Below are positions 1 to 5,606 of a stretch of DNA of 8,675 nucleotides, in pieces. This DNA is from an uncultured Selenomonadales bacterium (lineage in GTDB: Bacteria; Bacillota; Negativicutes; Selenomonadales; Selenomonadaceae), in contig CALEPR010000057.1 of assembly GCA_937910665.1 (NCBI GenBank), positions 1 to 8,675 of the forward strand. Direction: 5' to 3'. The translations under genes were made by a program, and so were the position numbers. Positions within the stretch are counted from its first letter, which is position 1, and each line of letters opens with the position of its first letter. The notes under the pieces were generated by a model, which did no database searches, had not been told where the DNA came from, and worked only from the letters and a program-made list of their open reading frames with translations.

Positions 1-90
1 TTGACTGTGTCAGAAATTTTGTGTAAGTTCAATCAAAAAGTGCGTCAGCACGCCAAACTCAAAATCACTTACACAAAAAAATTTACACTC
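1..90. repeat. Left arm of a ~90-bp imperfect inverted repeat
   Basis: The reverse complement of 1-90 aligns without gaps to 1457-1546. By hand I count about 64 matches in 89 positions. The best part is 69-90, which is identical over 22 nt (it contains TTACACA then seven A then TTTACACTC) to the complement of 1457-1478. The arms flank the LPP20-like gene and the minus-strand RNA candidate. Differences fall mostly at first and second codon positions in the one frame open in both arms, so this does not look like a conserved protein. It could be an old duplicated regulatory segment or the degraded ends of a small mobile element; neither is shown. The exact 22-nt core is certain and the meaning is not. 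Confidence 0.6.
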
Positions 91-257
91 CCCAAATTTT
101 TCTGTGAATGCGATTGAATTGACTGTGCTCACACATTTTCGGAAAAAGATGTCGATAATTTTTCTGCACAAACATTTTTGCTTGAAGTTGCAGACATTTT
201 CTGTCCTCACAAAGGGTTAATTAAACTTTAATATTGAATTTCTAATTTTAAAATGTC
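91..257. other. Non-coding AT-rich stretch, no gene seen
   Basis: No reading frame here has a convincing ribosome binding site or protein-like composition. The only pattern noticed is a short direct repeat, TTGACTGTG, at 1-9 and again at 119-127. The stretch separates the left repeat arm from the promoter of the LPP20-like gene. Confidence 0.5.
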
Positions 258-286
258 TTTAAATTTTTGAAATTATAGTTTATAAT
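258..286 (+). promoter_or_regulatory. Probable promoter of the LPP20-like gene
   Basis: A perfect -10 hexamer TATAAT lies at 281-286. A weaker -35, TTTAAA (258-263), sits 17 nt upstream. Transcription would start near 293, leaving a leader of about 35 nt that contains AGGAGG at 316-321. The surrounding DNA is very AT-rich, so the -35 assignment is tentative while the -10 is good. Confidence 0.5.
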
Positions 287-329
287 GTCAAAGGCAATAG
301 GGATTTTTAAATTTTAGGAGGTAATTGCG

Positions 330-1169
330 ATGAAAATCAAAATGAGTTTGTTGGGAGTGCTGTTAGCGACACTGTTGTTGTTGACAGGAACAAAAGTCGA
401 TGCGGCAGCAGGAGGCGGCGTTGACTGGACCAGTGGCAGTGGAGTTTTAACAGGTACAGGAGTTGGTTTGCCACCATCTAATGCTGTTGGTCCACAGAAA
501 AAAATCTGGGCGCGTACTGCGGCTATTGCCGATGCACAGCGCAGATTGGCAGAGGCGGCAAATGAGGTTCGAGTTGAGGGTGAAACCACCGTCAAAATGA
601 ATACTTTAGCAGACGACACGGTTCGCACAAGCGTGGCTGCTACTTTGAAAGGTGCACAAATTGTTTCGGAAAATTGGAACTCGGAAGGCTATTACGAAGT
701 CACTATGCAAGTTCCGGTATTCGGTGTTGGCGGTTTGGCACAGGCAGTAATTAAACCTGTCGAACAAATTCCTTTCCCCACTCCGAGTCCTGTTCAACCT
801 TCTCCGACTGATCCCACAACTACGGTTACTGTCACTGTAAGCGGCGGTTATACAGGCGTTGTGATTGATTGCAGGGGTTTGAATCTCAATCCTGTAATGT
901 CACCTGTCATTAAAGATGTTAGCGGCGTAAAACTTTATGGACATCAGAATTTAGATTATGATTTGGTCATCCGCGACGGCATGGCAAGCTATGCACATGG
1001 CATGGACGGGGCAAGTCGCGCAGGTAGCAATCCTTTAGTTATAAAAGCTGAACGTCTTGATGATCACAATGCAAATCCTGTTGTCAGCGTGACGGACGGA
1101 AATAAAATATTGCTCGAGAATAATTCAGCAGGTTTCCTTACAAGAACAGCGGTTGTGTTCCTTTACTAA
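330..1169 (+). CDS. Exported LPP20/FlgT-N-like domain protein
   Basis: The 279-residue product opens with a signal peptide: basic MKIK, hydrophobic core about 6-19, predicted cleavage near VDA-AA at 23-27. There is no lipobox cysteine, so it should be a soluble periplasmic or surface protein. Residues about 60-135 form an LPP20/FlgT-N-like domain, with the helix ARTAAIADAQRRLAEAA followed by a strand-rich part ending near YYEVTMQVPVFG. A proline/threonine linker (about 147-165) leads to a C-terminal domain of about 110 residues containing GLNLNPVMSPVI and RAGSNPLVIKA, which I associate with the C-terminal half of larger LPP20-type envelope proteins. The start is set by AGGAGG at 316-321, 8 nt before the ATG. 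It is a single-gene unit with its own promoter and terminator. A structural envelope role is plausible; the exact function is unknown. Confidence 0.85.
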   Translation: MKIKMSLLGVLLATLLLLTGTKVDAAAGGGVDWTSGSGVLTGTGVGLPPSNAVGPQKKIWARTAAIADAQRRLAEAANEVRVEGETTVKMNTLADDTVRTSVAATLKGAQIVSENWNSEGYYEVTMQVPVFGVGGLAQAVIKPVEQIPFPTPSPVQPSPTDPTTTVTVTVSGGYTGVVIDCRGLNLNPVMSPVIKDVSGVKLYGHQNLDYDLVIRDGMASYAHGMDGASRAGSNPLVIKAERLDDHNANPVVSVTDGNKILLENNSAGFLTRTAVVFLY

Positions 1170-1193
1170 AATTATCATATCGATGTAAACAGG

Positions 1194-1236
1194 AATCCCA
1201 GCGTAGAAATTCAATTTTTATGTTGGGATTTTTTTT
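1194..1236 (+). terminator. Intrinsic terminator after the LPP20-like gene
   Basis: The arm AATCCCAGCGTA (1194-1205) pairs with 1219-1230 (TATGTTGGGATT) through 12 pairs, two of them G-U. A run of eight T follows at 1229-1236. The hairpin starts 24 nt after the stop codon. This is a strong rho-independent terminator for the upstream gene. Confidence 0.85.
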
Positions 1237-1265
1237 GTCTCATTTTGTTGGAGAATCTAATCTAC

Positions 1266-1291
1266 AAAAAAAGACGAAGATTTTTTCTTCG
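1266..1291 (-). terminator. Intrinsic terminator on the minus strand
   Basis: Read on the minus strand, CGAAGA (1291-1286), a five-A loop and TCTTCG (1280-1275) form a perfect 6-bp stem. After TC comes a run of seven T (1272-1266). It would end the small RNA and any read-through from the permease gene at 1647. Confidence 0.75.
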
Positions 1292-1396
1292 CCCACAAAG
1301 TTTCGCGTCACCTCCATTCAGTGACGACCGATAACGCCGCCAAAAAACTCTAAGGAGATTTGGTGATTCTCCCTGACTGTGGCATAATATCAGTTG
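1266..1396 (-). ncRNA. Candidate small structured RNA gene, family not recognised
   Basis: On the minus strand a strong promoter (1403-1431) and an intrinsic terminator (1266-1291) bracket about 130 nt with no credible reading frame. The predicted transcript starts near 1395. It can fold as a closed multi-branch structure. The outer stem is GCCACAG (1383-1377) with CTTTGTGGGC (1300-1291), including one bulged G. Hairpin A is GGAGA (1372-1368) with TCTCC (1358-1354), extendable by a G-U and an A-U pair. Hairpin B is CGTCAC (1326-1321) with GTGACG (1311-1306) around a 9-nt loop. I compared it by eye with SRP RNA, 6S, and the cobalamin, TPP, FMN, glycine, fluoride and yybP-type riboswitch motifs and saw no match. 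A terminator directly after the fold, with no gene following, argues for a free-standing RNA rather than a leader. Confidence 0.55.
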
Positions 1397-1402
1397 CAGG
1401 GC

Positions 1403-1431
1403 ATTATAACCGATATTGAAATAATATTCAA
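1403..1431 (-). promoter_or_regulatory. Strong minus-strand promoter of the small RNA
   Basis: On the minus strand TTGAAT (1431-1426) and a perfect TATAAT (1408-1403) are separated by exactly 17 nt (1425-1409). A purine start would fall at about 1395. It lies between the stop of the permease gene and the RNA terminator, so it cannot serve the permease. It drives transcription toward the 3' end of the LPP20-like gene. Confidence 0.65.
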
Positions 1432-1456
1432 CTCAAAAAAACATTGACCATCTCGA

Positions 1457-1546
1457 GAGTGTAAATTTTTTTGTGTAATTGGAATTGAGATTGGCGTAGT
1501 GGTTCGATTTGAAATCGGACTTAAAGAAAATCGCGGACACTTTCGG
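1457..1546. repeat. Right arm of the ~90-bp imperfect inverted repeat
   Basis: This arm is the inverted partner of 1-90. Positions 1457-1478 match the complement of 69-90 exactly. GGCGT at 1493-1497 matches the complement of 50-54. Further blocks (ACTTA, AAAAT, GACAC) match in register to about 1546. The arm lies downstream of the permease gene and upstream, in minus-strand sense, of the small RNA promoter. Confidence 0.6.
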
Positions 1547-1646
1547 CATCTCTTCATAAATTTTAATTATTGATAAACTCTAAGAAGCTGTATTCACGAG
1601 TTCTTACATTTTCTATTTTCTATTTTCGACTTTATCAATACATCAT
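1547..1646. other. Non-coding gap after the permease gene
   Basis: No gene is seen. The stretch is AT-rich and contains a short direct repeat around TTTTCTATTTTCTATTTTCG (1609-1628). No hairpin with a T-run was found close after the permease stop on the minus strand, so permease transcripts may run on to the terminator at 1266-1291. Confidence 0.4.
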
Positions 1647-2456
1647 CTAGTCTGAAAATTTTTTGGGAAATTGTAATTTTAAAATAAGCGTAACAAAATA
1701 AATTACTGCAGCGCAAACCACAATAGTTGCTCCCGCCGCAGAATTTAGTTCGTAAGCCAACATCAAGCCAATAATTCCTGAAACCAAAGCTGTCATCACA
1801 CTCACGATATGATATTGCTTGACCGAGTTGGTTACATTTCTGGCGGTGGCAGCCGGCAAAACTAAAAGCGCATTGATTATCAAAATTCCTATCCATTGAA
1901 TACTCAGCGCAACTACTAAGGCAAGCAAGATGGCAAAGAGTGATTCAACTTGGTGAGTTTTTATTCCTCGACTCCGCGCTAAAGTTTTGTTGACTGAGGA
2001 AATTAAAAGTTTGTTGAAAAGAAAAAACCAAACAACAAAAACCGCAAGGAAAACTCCGAGAAGTGAAATTAAATCTGTTTGTGAAATTGAAAGTAAATCT
2101 CCAATCAAAAATCTTGAAAATTTATTGAACTGTCCTCCGGCAGACATCAATACCAAACCGAGCGCAACAGCCGCCGAACTGAAAACTCCGATCACTGTGT
2201 CTGCTCCGCTGTGACTTTTATTTTTTATGTAAGTGATCATCAATGCAAAAATTACCGAAAAAGTCAGCAAACCAAAAATTTCCGTTCCTATTCCAAAAAG
2301 TGCGCCGAGAGCAATTCCTGTAAATGCTCCATGTCCAAGTGAATCAGAAAAAAAAGCCATTCTGTTTGAAACAACCATCGTTGACAAAATTCCAAAAAGA
2401 GGAGTAACCAGCAGGACAGCGGCGAAGGCATTTCTCATGAATTCAAACTCAAACAA
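1647..2456 (-). CDS. Metal ABC transporter permease, ZnuB/MntB type
   Basis: The 269-residue protein is of normal length for the ABC-3 permease family, which moves Zn or Mn into the cell with a ZnuC-type ATPase and a ZnuA-type binding protein. The N-terminus FEFEFMRNAF, then NRMAFFSDSLGHGAF (about 31-45, the family's conserved D-x-L-x-H region) and ADTVIGVFSS are typical; about eight hydrophobic helices are visible. I choose the TTG at 2456-2454 as start: AAGGAGAG (2471-2464) precedes it at a good distance and MFEFEFMRN is the usual family N-terminus. An in-frame ATG at 2540 would add 28 uncharacteristic residues. The gene is alone; no ATPase or binding protein lies next to it in the window. 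Zn versus Mn cannot be decided from sequence. Confidence 0.85.
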   Translation of the reverse strand: MFEFEFMRNAFAAVLLVTPLFGILSTMVVSNRMAFFSDSLGHGAFTGIALGALFGIGTEIFGLLTFSVIFALMITYIKNKSHSGADTVIGVFSSAAVALGLVLMSAGGQFNKFSRFLIGDLLSISQTDLISLLGVFLAVFVVWFFLFNKLLISSVNKTLARSRGIKTHQVESLFAILLALVVALSIQWIGILIINALLVLPAATARNVTNSVKQYHIVSVMTALVSGIIGLMLAYELNSAAGATIVVCAAVIYFVTLILKLQFPKKFSD

Positions 2457-2463
2457 AAAAAAT

Positions 2464-2471
2464 CTCTCCTT
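2464..2471 (-). promoter_or_regulatory. Ribosome binding site selecting a TTG start
   Basis: AAGGAGAG on the minus strand ends 7-9 nt before TTG 2456-2454. It lies inside the longer open frame starting at 2540, so it supports the shorter permease product. Confidence 0.6.
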
Positions 2472-2538
2472 CAAATTGAAAATATTTTCCTCAGAATAAA
2501 AATTATTTTTACAAACTGAAATGATCCGATTCATCTTC

Positions 2539-2560
2539 ATTATGATAATCGCTCTGTCAA
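2539..2560 (-). promoter_or_regulatory. Possible metal-regulator operator with a -35 element
   Basis: ATTATGATAAT at 2539-2549 is a perfect 5-1-5 inverted repeat and contains the TGATAAT half-site typical of Fur/Zur-family boxes. A minus-strand TTGACA lies next to it (2560-2555). No good -10 sits 16-18 nt downstream, so the promoter is incomplete by eye. The position between a metal permease and a divergent operon fits Fur, Zur or MntR control, but short AT palindromes are common in such DNA. Confidence 0.35.
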
Positions 2561-2655
2561 GTTTTTTAAATTTATTTGTCGAAAAATAATTTTCTTGAAA
2601 AAGTTTTGGCGAAGTTTTGAAGGAAAATTTCTTTGTGCGGTGAAATATTTTTTGC

Positions 2656-2661
2656 GGGAGG
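2656..2661 (+). promoter_or_regulatory. Ribosome binding site selecting a GTG start
   Basis: GGGAGG lies 8 nt before GTG 2670-2672. It fixes the start of the exported small protein there rather than at the in-frame upstream TTG at 2595, whose extra 25 residues would bury the signal peptide. Confidence 0.7.
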
Positions 2662-2669
2662 TTTTAACG

Positions 2670-3137
2670 GTGAAAAAATTTTTTGCAATTATCTTCGGAG
2701 CGATATTTTTTGTGAGCGCAAATTGTTCTGCAGCTATCAGCGCGAATAGATTTTTCCTCGGCGGCTTGACGTTGGAAAAACCAATGTCCGAAGTTACAGA
2801 AATGTATGGCAAAGCCAGCCGCGTCGAAAAAGATGGAGCGGGCATGAGATATTTTTTCGGCGACGAAAGTTTTTGCATTGTCGAATTTGGAAACAGAATC
2901 TGCGCGATTCACTCAAACGACAACAATGAAATTGCAACGCCCGACGGCTTGACAGTCGGAATGGCTGAACAAGTTATTTTGGACGTGTACGGCAATCCCG
3001 ACAGACTTACTCAACAGGAGGACGGTTTGAAAAATTATATTTATCTCAAGTCCGGCAGAAAATATGAAGAATTGAATTTCTTTGTCCGCGAAGGAAAAAT
3101 TGTCGGAATTTCTTTAGGGTACAACACAACCACATGA
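2670..3137 (+). CDS. Small exported protein with two BamE-like repeats
   Basis: The 155-residue protein starts at GTG and has a clean signal peptide: MKKFF, hydrophobic 5-17, cleavage near CSA-A at 19-22. The mature part shows two copies of one pattern, GGLTLEKPMSEVTEMYGKASR (about 31-51, broken here only by notation) and DGLTVGMAEQVILDVYGNPD (92-111), each followed by a strand-rich stretch. The scheme G-L-T/x-M-x-V-x-x-YG-x-x-x-R resembles the SmpA/OmlA (BamE) and related small envelope folds; I infer this from pattern only. It is first in the operon and its TGA overlaps the next ATG (ATGA at 3134-3137), so the deacetylase is probably translated by coupling. It may help or sense an envelope or polysaccharide process; function is not known. 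Confidence 0.8.
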   Translation: MKKFFAIIFGAIFFVSANCSAAISANRFFLGGLTLEKPMSEVTEMYGKASRVEKDGAGMRYFFGDESFCIVEFGNRICAIHSNDNNEIATPDGLTVGMAEQVILDVYGNPDRLTQQEDGLKNYIYLKSGRKYEELNFFVREGKIVGISLGYNTTT

Positions 3138-3919
3138 TTAAAAAAATTTTTTTCTGCGCTGTGATTGTCTGCGTTGCGCTCGGAATTTTTTTTGCTTGGA
3201 TTGAAAATCTTCCCGAGCCTGAAGGTTTTCCAATTTTGGAATATCACACAGTCACCGAAACTCCGGTGCGCGATTCAGAAATTTATAATGTGCCGCCTGC
3301 AGATTTTTCCGCGCAACTTGATTATCTGCAGGAAAATGGTTATACTACGATAACTTTGCAAGATTTTATGCGCGTCAGGCACGGCAAACAAACTTTACCG
3401 GAAAAGCCGATTGTTTTGACTTTCGACGACGGCTACGCAGATAATTTTTCCGAAATGTTGCCGATTTTGAAAGCGCACAATATGACTGCCGTTGTCTACG
3501 TCATAACAAATTTGATTGGCAAGGAAGGTTATTTAAATTTTGAACAACTTCAGGAAATGCAAAAGCAAGGTATCGAAATTGGTTCGCACAGCGCAGATCA
3601 CATTCCTCTGACAAAACAAAGTCAACATATTCTGGACAATCAAATTCACGGCTCGAAACAATTTCTGGATTGGAGCGGACTGGACACAATTTATACTTTT
3701 TCCTATCCGAACGGAGAATACAGCGACAAGTTAATTGACTACCTGAAGGAAGAAAAATTTTTAAATGCCGTGACAGGCGACGCAGGTTTAAATAATCTTG
3801 AAACAGATCCTTTCAAGCTGAAACGTGTTCACATTCGACAGCCGCGACTTGGACTTGATGAATTTAAATTTAGACTTTGGAAGGCAGGTTTTTTTGAAAA
3901 GTTGGATGAAATTTTTTAA
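3134..3919 (+). CDS. Membrane-anchored CE4 polysaccharide deacetylase
   Basis: The 261-residue protein has an N-terminal membrane anchor or signal (about 4-22) and a NodB-type carbohydrate esterase 4 domain. Metal and catalytic motifs are complete: TFDDGYADN (96-104, D98 as base and D99 as metal ligand), SHSADH (151-156, H152 and H156 as metal ligands) and FSYPNGEY (189-196). An upstream PILEYHTV motif (33-40) is like that of PgaB/IcaB-type and other extracytoplasmic deacetylases. The family removes N- or O-acetyl groups from surface polysaccharide or peptidoglycan; the substrate here is unknown. The start ATG overlaps the stop of the preceding gene, and the next gene begins at or within a few bases of its stop. 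It acts outside the cytoplasmic membrane. Confidence 0.9.
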   Translation: MIKKIFFCAVIVCVALGIFFAWIENLPEPEGFPILEYHTVTETPVRDSEIYNVPPADFSAQLDYLQENGYTTITLQDFMRVRHGKQTLPEKPIVLTFDDGYADNFSEMLPILKAHNMTAVVYVITNLIGKEGYLNFEQLQEMQKQGIEIGSHSADHIPLTKQSQHILDNQIHGSKQFLDWSGLDTIYTFSYPNGEYSDKLIDYLKEEKFLNAVTGDAGLNNLETDPFKLKRVHIRQPRLGLDEFKFRLWKAGFFEKLDEIF

Positions 3920-3935
3920 GATGTTTTTTAAGATG
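3912..3935 (+). repeat. 12-bp perfect tandem repeat across a stop/start junction
   Basis: TTTTTTAAGATG occurs twice in direct succession, at 3912-3923 and 3924-3935. The first copy holds the TAA stop of the deacetylase and an ATG of the next gene; the second adds another in-frame ATG. The unit is a multiple of three, so a gain or loss changes the number of start codons without shifting the frame. Confidence 0.8.
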
Positions 3936-5072
3936 AAAAGTAAATCAGATGAAAAGATCGAAAGTGAGTTTGGAAAATTGTTGAGTGAAAAGTTGAAAAT
4001 TTTTTTGATTTTAACTTTTCAACTTATAATCTTTCCACCTTTCCACCTTTTGGTACAAGCTCAAACTTTGATGCACAAATTGCCTGTCGAAGTCATCGAC
4101 ACAGGAGGAACTTTGCTTTTGTCGGACAGTCCCGAATATGTTCGGCGCGACGGAATTTTATATACAGACACTGTGTCGGGCGACGCAAGAATTTTTTTCT
4201 ATCACCTGAATGACACCACAGAAAGAAAAAAAATTGCCGTGATTGTCGAAAATGTTTCCGACAAAAGTACAACTGTGGAAATTTCTCGCGGCGCATTTGC
4301 CGCACCCAGCGAAAATTATTTTGCCGTCGGCAAATCGATTCAGGAAATTTATATGCAGGATAATCTTCACGACAGTTTTAAACTCAAAAGTCGCGAAAGA
4401 AAAATTTTGCAACCTGAAATGGATTTGACTGTAATAAATCCTGCAAATTTAGCTTGCGGCGTTTACGATTTTTACAGCAAGCAACCTGTGCAAATTTTTG
4501 TCCTGATGTATCCTGCCGACTCCGAGCCTTTAAATTTTTTAATGACTGCAGATATTTTGCCGAAAGATGAACACAGACTGCGCGGAACTTTCAAGCGTTG
4601 CAATCGCTCAATCAAACTTCAAAAAATTTTCAATCCTGCGGACGGCATCGGTTACATTTTAATCTGCGACGATGTTAACGACACTTTCAAAAAAGGAATC
4701 GATGCGACAGACAATTCCGAAGTCGTGAACGCAGGAAATTACGGAATAAATTACACTCTCGATTTTCAAACAAAAAAACTCACGCGATTTTATCTTTGTC
4801 CGCTCGGCGGAATTTATGCCGGCGCAGTGAAATTTAAATGCAACGATGGTTTCGGAGTAATTCCCACGCCGCAGGATAAACTTTTTTTCGGCGAAAAAAC
4901 TCCGCCTGAATCTGAATCTGTTCGGATTGCGCGGGAGGAAGGACTGGCATTTTTTACAAACGCTTTGGAAATTTCGGAACTTGGCAATTTCAGCGGCAGA
5001 ATTTTTTTTGAATATTCTCCACCCGGCGCATCGAACTTGCCGATTCAAATTATTTTATTTCCTGCAGAATAG
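3921..5072 (+). CDS. Exported protein of unknown function
   Basis: The product has about 383 residues. It has a charged N-region, a hydrophobic segment (about 27-45) and a likely cleavage after VQA at 45-47. The mature part is rich in beta-strand patterns, e.g. EVIDTGGTLLLSDSPEYVRR, ARIFFYHLN and KKIAVIVENVSDKSTTVEI, and ends in GRIFFEYSPPGASNLPIQII. I see no catalytic motif, lipobox or C-terminal anchor and do not recognise the family. The start is uncertain: in-frame ATGs at 3906, 3921 and 3933 all lack a good ribosome binding site. I prefer 3921 because it follows the upstream TAA by one base, allowing reinitiation. It sits directly behind the deacetylase, so a role in the same envelope process is likely. 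Codon use is like its neighbours. Confidence 0.75.
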   Translation: MFFKMKSKSDEKIESEFGKLLSEKLKIFLILTFQLIIFPPFHLLVQAQTLMHKLPVEVIDTGGTLLLSDSPEYVRRDGILYTDTVSGDARIFFYHLNDTTERKKIAVIVENVSDKSTTVEISRGAFAAPSENYFAVGKSIQEIYMQDNLHDSFKLKSRERKILQPEMDLTVINPANLACGVYDFYSKQPVQIFVLMYPADSEPLNFLMTADILPKDEHRLRGTFKRCNRSIKLQKIFNPADGIGYILICDDVNDTFKKGIDATDNSEVVNAGNYGINYTLDFQTKKLTRFYLCPLGGIYAGAVKFKCNDGFGVIPTPQDKLFFGEKTPPESESVRIAREEGLAFFTNALEISELGNFSGRIFFEYSPPGASNLPIQIILFPAE

Positions 5073-5076
5073 CGGA

Positions 5077-5145
5077 TTAGCTGATTAGTTTATTAGCTGA
5101 TTAGAAAATACTAACCTGCTAATCTGCTAACAACTAACCTGCTAA
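5077..5145 (+). repeat. Direct and inverted repeat cluster forming a long imperfect hairpin
   Basis: TTAGCTGATTAG occurs twice with a 16-bp period (5077-5088 and 5093-5104). Downstream lie three overlapping inverted relatives: CTAACCTGCTAA (5111-5122 and 5134-5145) and CTAATCTGCTAA (5119-5130). The arm 5077-5104 can pair imperfectly with 5119-5145 around a 14-nt loop. No T-run follows; instead A-rich sequence with the AGGAG ribosome binding site of the next gene comes directly after. In the operon mRNA it could dampen or stabilise expression between the envelope genes and the SpeD-like/CobT-like pair, or act as a DNA site. Confidence 0.7.
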
Positions 5146-5159
5146 AAAAAGGAGAAATT

Positions 5160-5606
5160 ATGAAAATTTTAGCAAGACAACTGACTTTGGATTTGTATAA
5201 TTGCAATTCAAAACGCCTTGAAAATTTTGACGAAGTGAAAGAAATTTTGAGCGGCGCAACAAATTCCGAGCCGAAATTTTTTTCCGACGCTGTGGAAGAA
5301 GATCATTTCGCGATAATCGGCGTGGGCGCGAAAGGACATATCGCCTTACACATTTATAAAAATTTGCGCTATGTCGCCGCAGATATTTTTTCCTGCGAAG
5401 AAAATTCCGAGCCGGAAGAAATTTCCAAAGTCTTGAGAAAATTTTTCCAGCCGGACAAAATGAAATCAACATTTTTAAAGCGTGGCGACTTCGGACAGGA
5501 AAAAGAAGTTAAGCCGAAAATAAAAACAAAAGTCGCTCCGTTCAGGCGCGTGAAAAACGCCGGAGCAAAAGTTGTAAAAAAATTAGTTCGGGGGGGCAAT
5601 AAATGA
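5160..5606 (+). CDS. SpeD-fold protein lacking the pyruvoyl serine
   Basis: The protein has 148 residues; about 1-112 match the prokaryotic S-adenosylmethionine decarboxylase (SpeD) fold. HIALHIYKNLRYVAADIFSC (60-79) aligns without gaps to the family's HLTIH...DVYTC region. The catalytic His (H68 in Thermotoga numbering) is kept as H64 and the Cys (C83) as C79. The serine that is cleaved to make the pyruvoyl cofactor (S63) is G59, and the Glu before it is K58. Self-cleavage and decarboxylation by the known mechanism should therefore be impossible. Residues about 113-148 are a lysine/arginine-rich tail that ordinary SpeD lacks. GGAG at 5151-5154 serves the ATG. The TGA overlaps the CobT-like ATG (5603-5606), indicating coupling and probably partnership. 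It may be a ligand-binding or structural subunit; the ligand is unknown. Homology is fairly sure, loss of activity is inferred. Confidence 0.8.
   Translation: MKILARQLTLDLYNCNSKRLENFDEVKEILSGATNSEPKFFSDAVEEDHFAIIGVGAKGHIALHIYKNLRYVAADIFSCEENSEPEEISKVLRKFFQPDKMKSTFLKRGDFGQEKEVKPKIKTKVAPFRRVKNAGAKVVKKLVRGGNK

Noticed and set aside
10..210. 66-residue minus-strand open frame
   Set aside because: It covers the left repeat arm, has no ribosome binding site, and the corresponding frame in the right arm has changed mostly at amino-acid-altering positions, so it is probably not coding.
1266..1396. Riboswitch or leader RNA for the permease or the LPP20-like gene
   Set aside because: It is transcribed away from its own promoter into a terminator with no gene after it, it lies downstream of the permease, and no known aptamer motif was recognised.
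1987..2499. Two plus-strand open frames opposite the permease
   Set aside because: They are lysine- and proline-rich reverse-complement shadows of hydrophobic codons in the permease gene and have no supporting start signals.
5073..5159. Terminator between the unknown exported protein and the SpeD-like gene
   Set aside because: The hairpin is followed by A-rich sequence and a ribosome binding site, not a T-run, on the plus strand, and there is no T-run on the minus side either.
5520..5602. A frameshift hiding the missing CobT N-terminus upstream of 5603
   Set aside because: A TAA sits directly before the ATG in that frame, the upstream bases encode a lysine-rich tail in the SpeD-like frame, and no LTKPxGSLG-like segment is seen there in any frame.
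5160..5606. Calling this gene a working SAM decarboxylase (speD)
   Set aside because: The pyruvoyl serine is Gly and the preceding Glu is Lys, so the symbol and activity are not supported.
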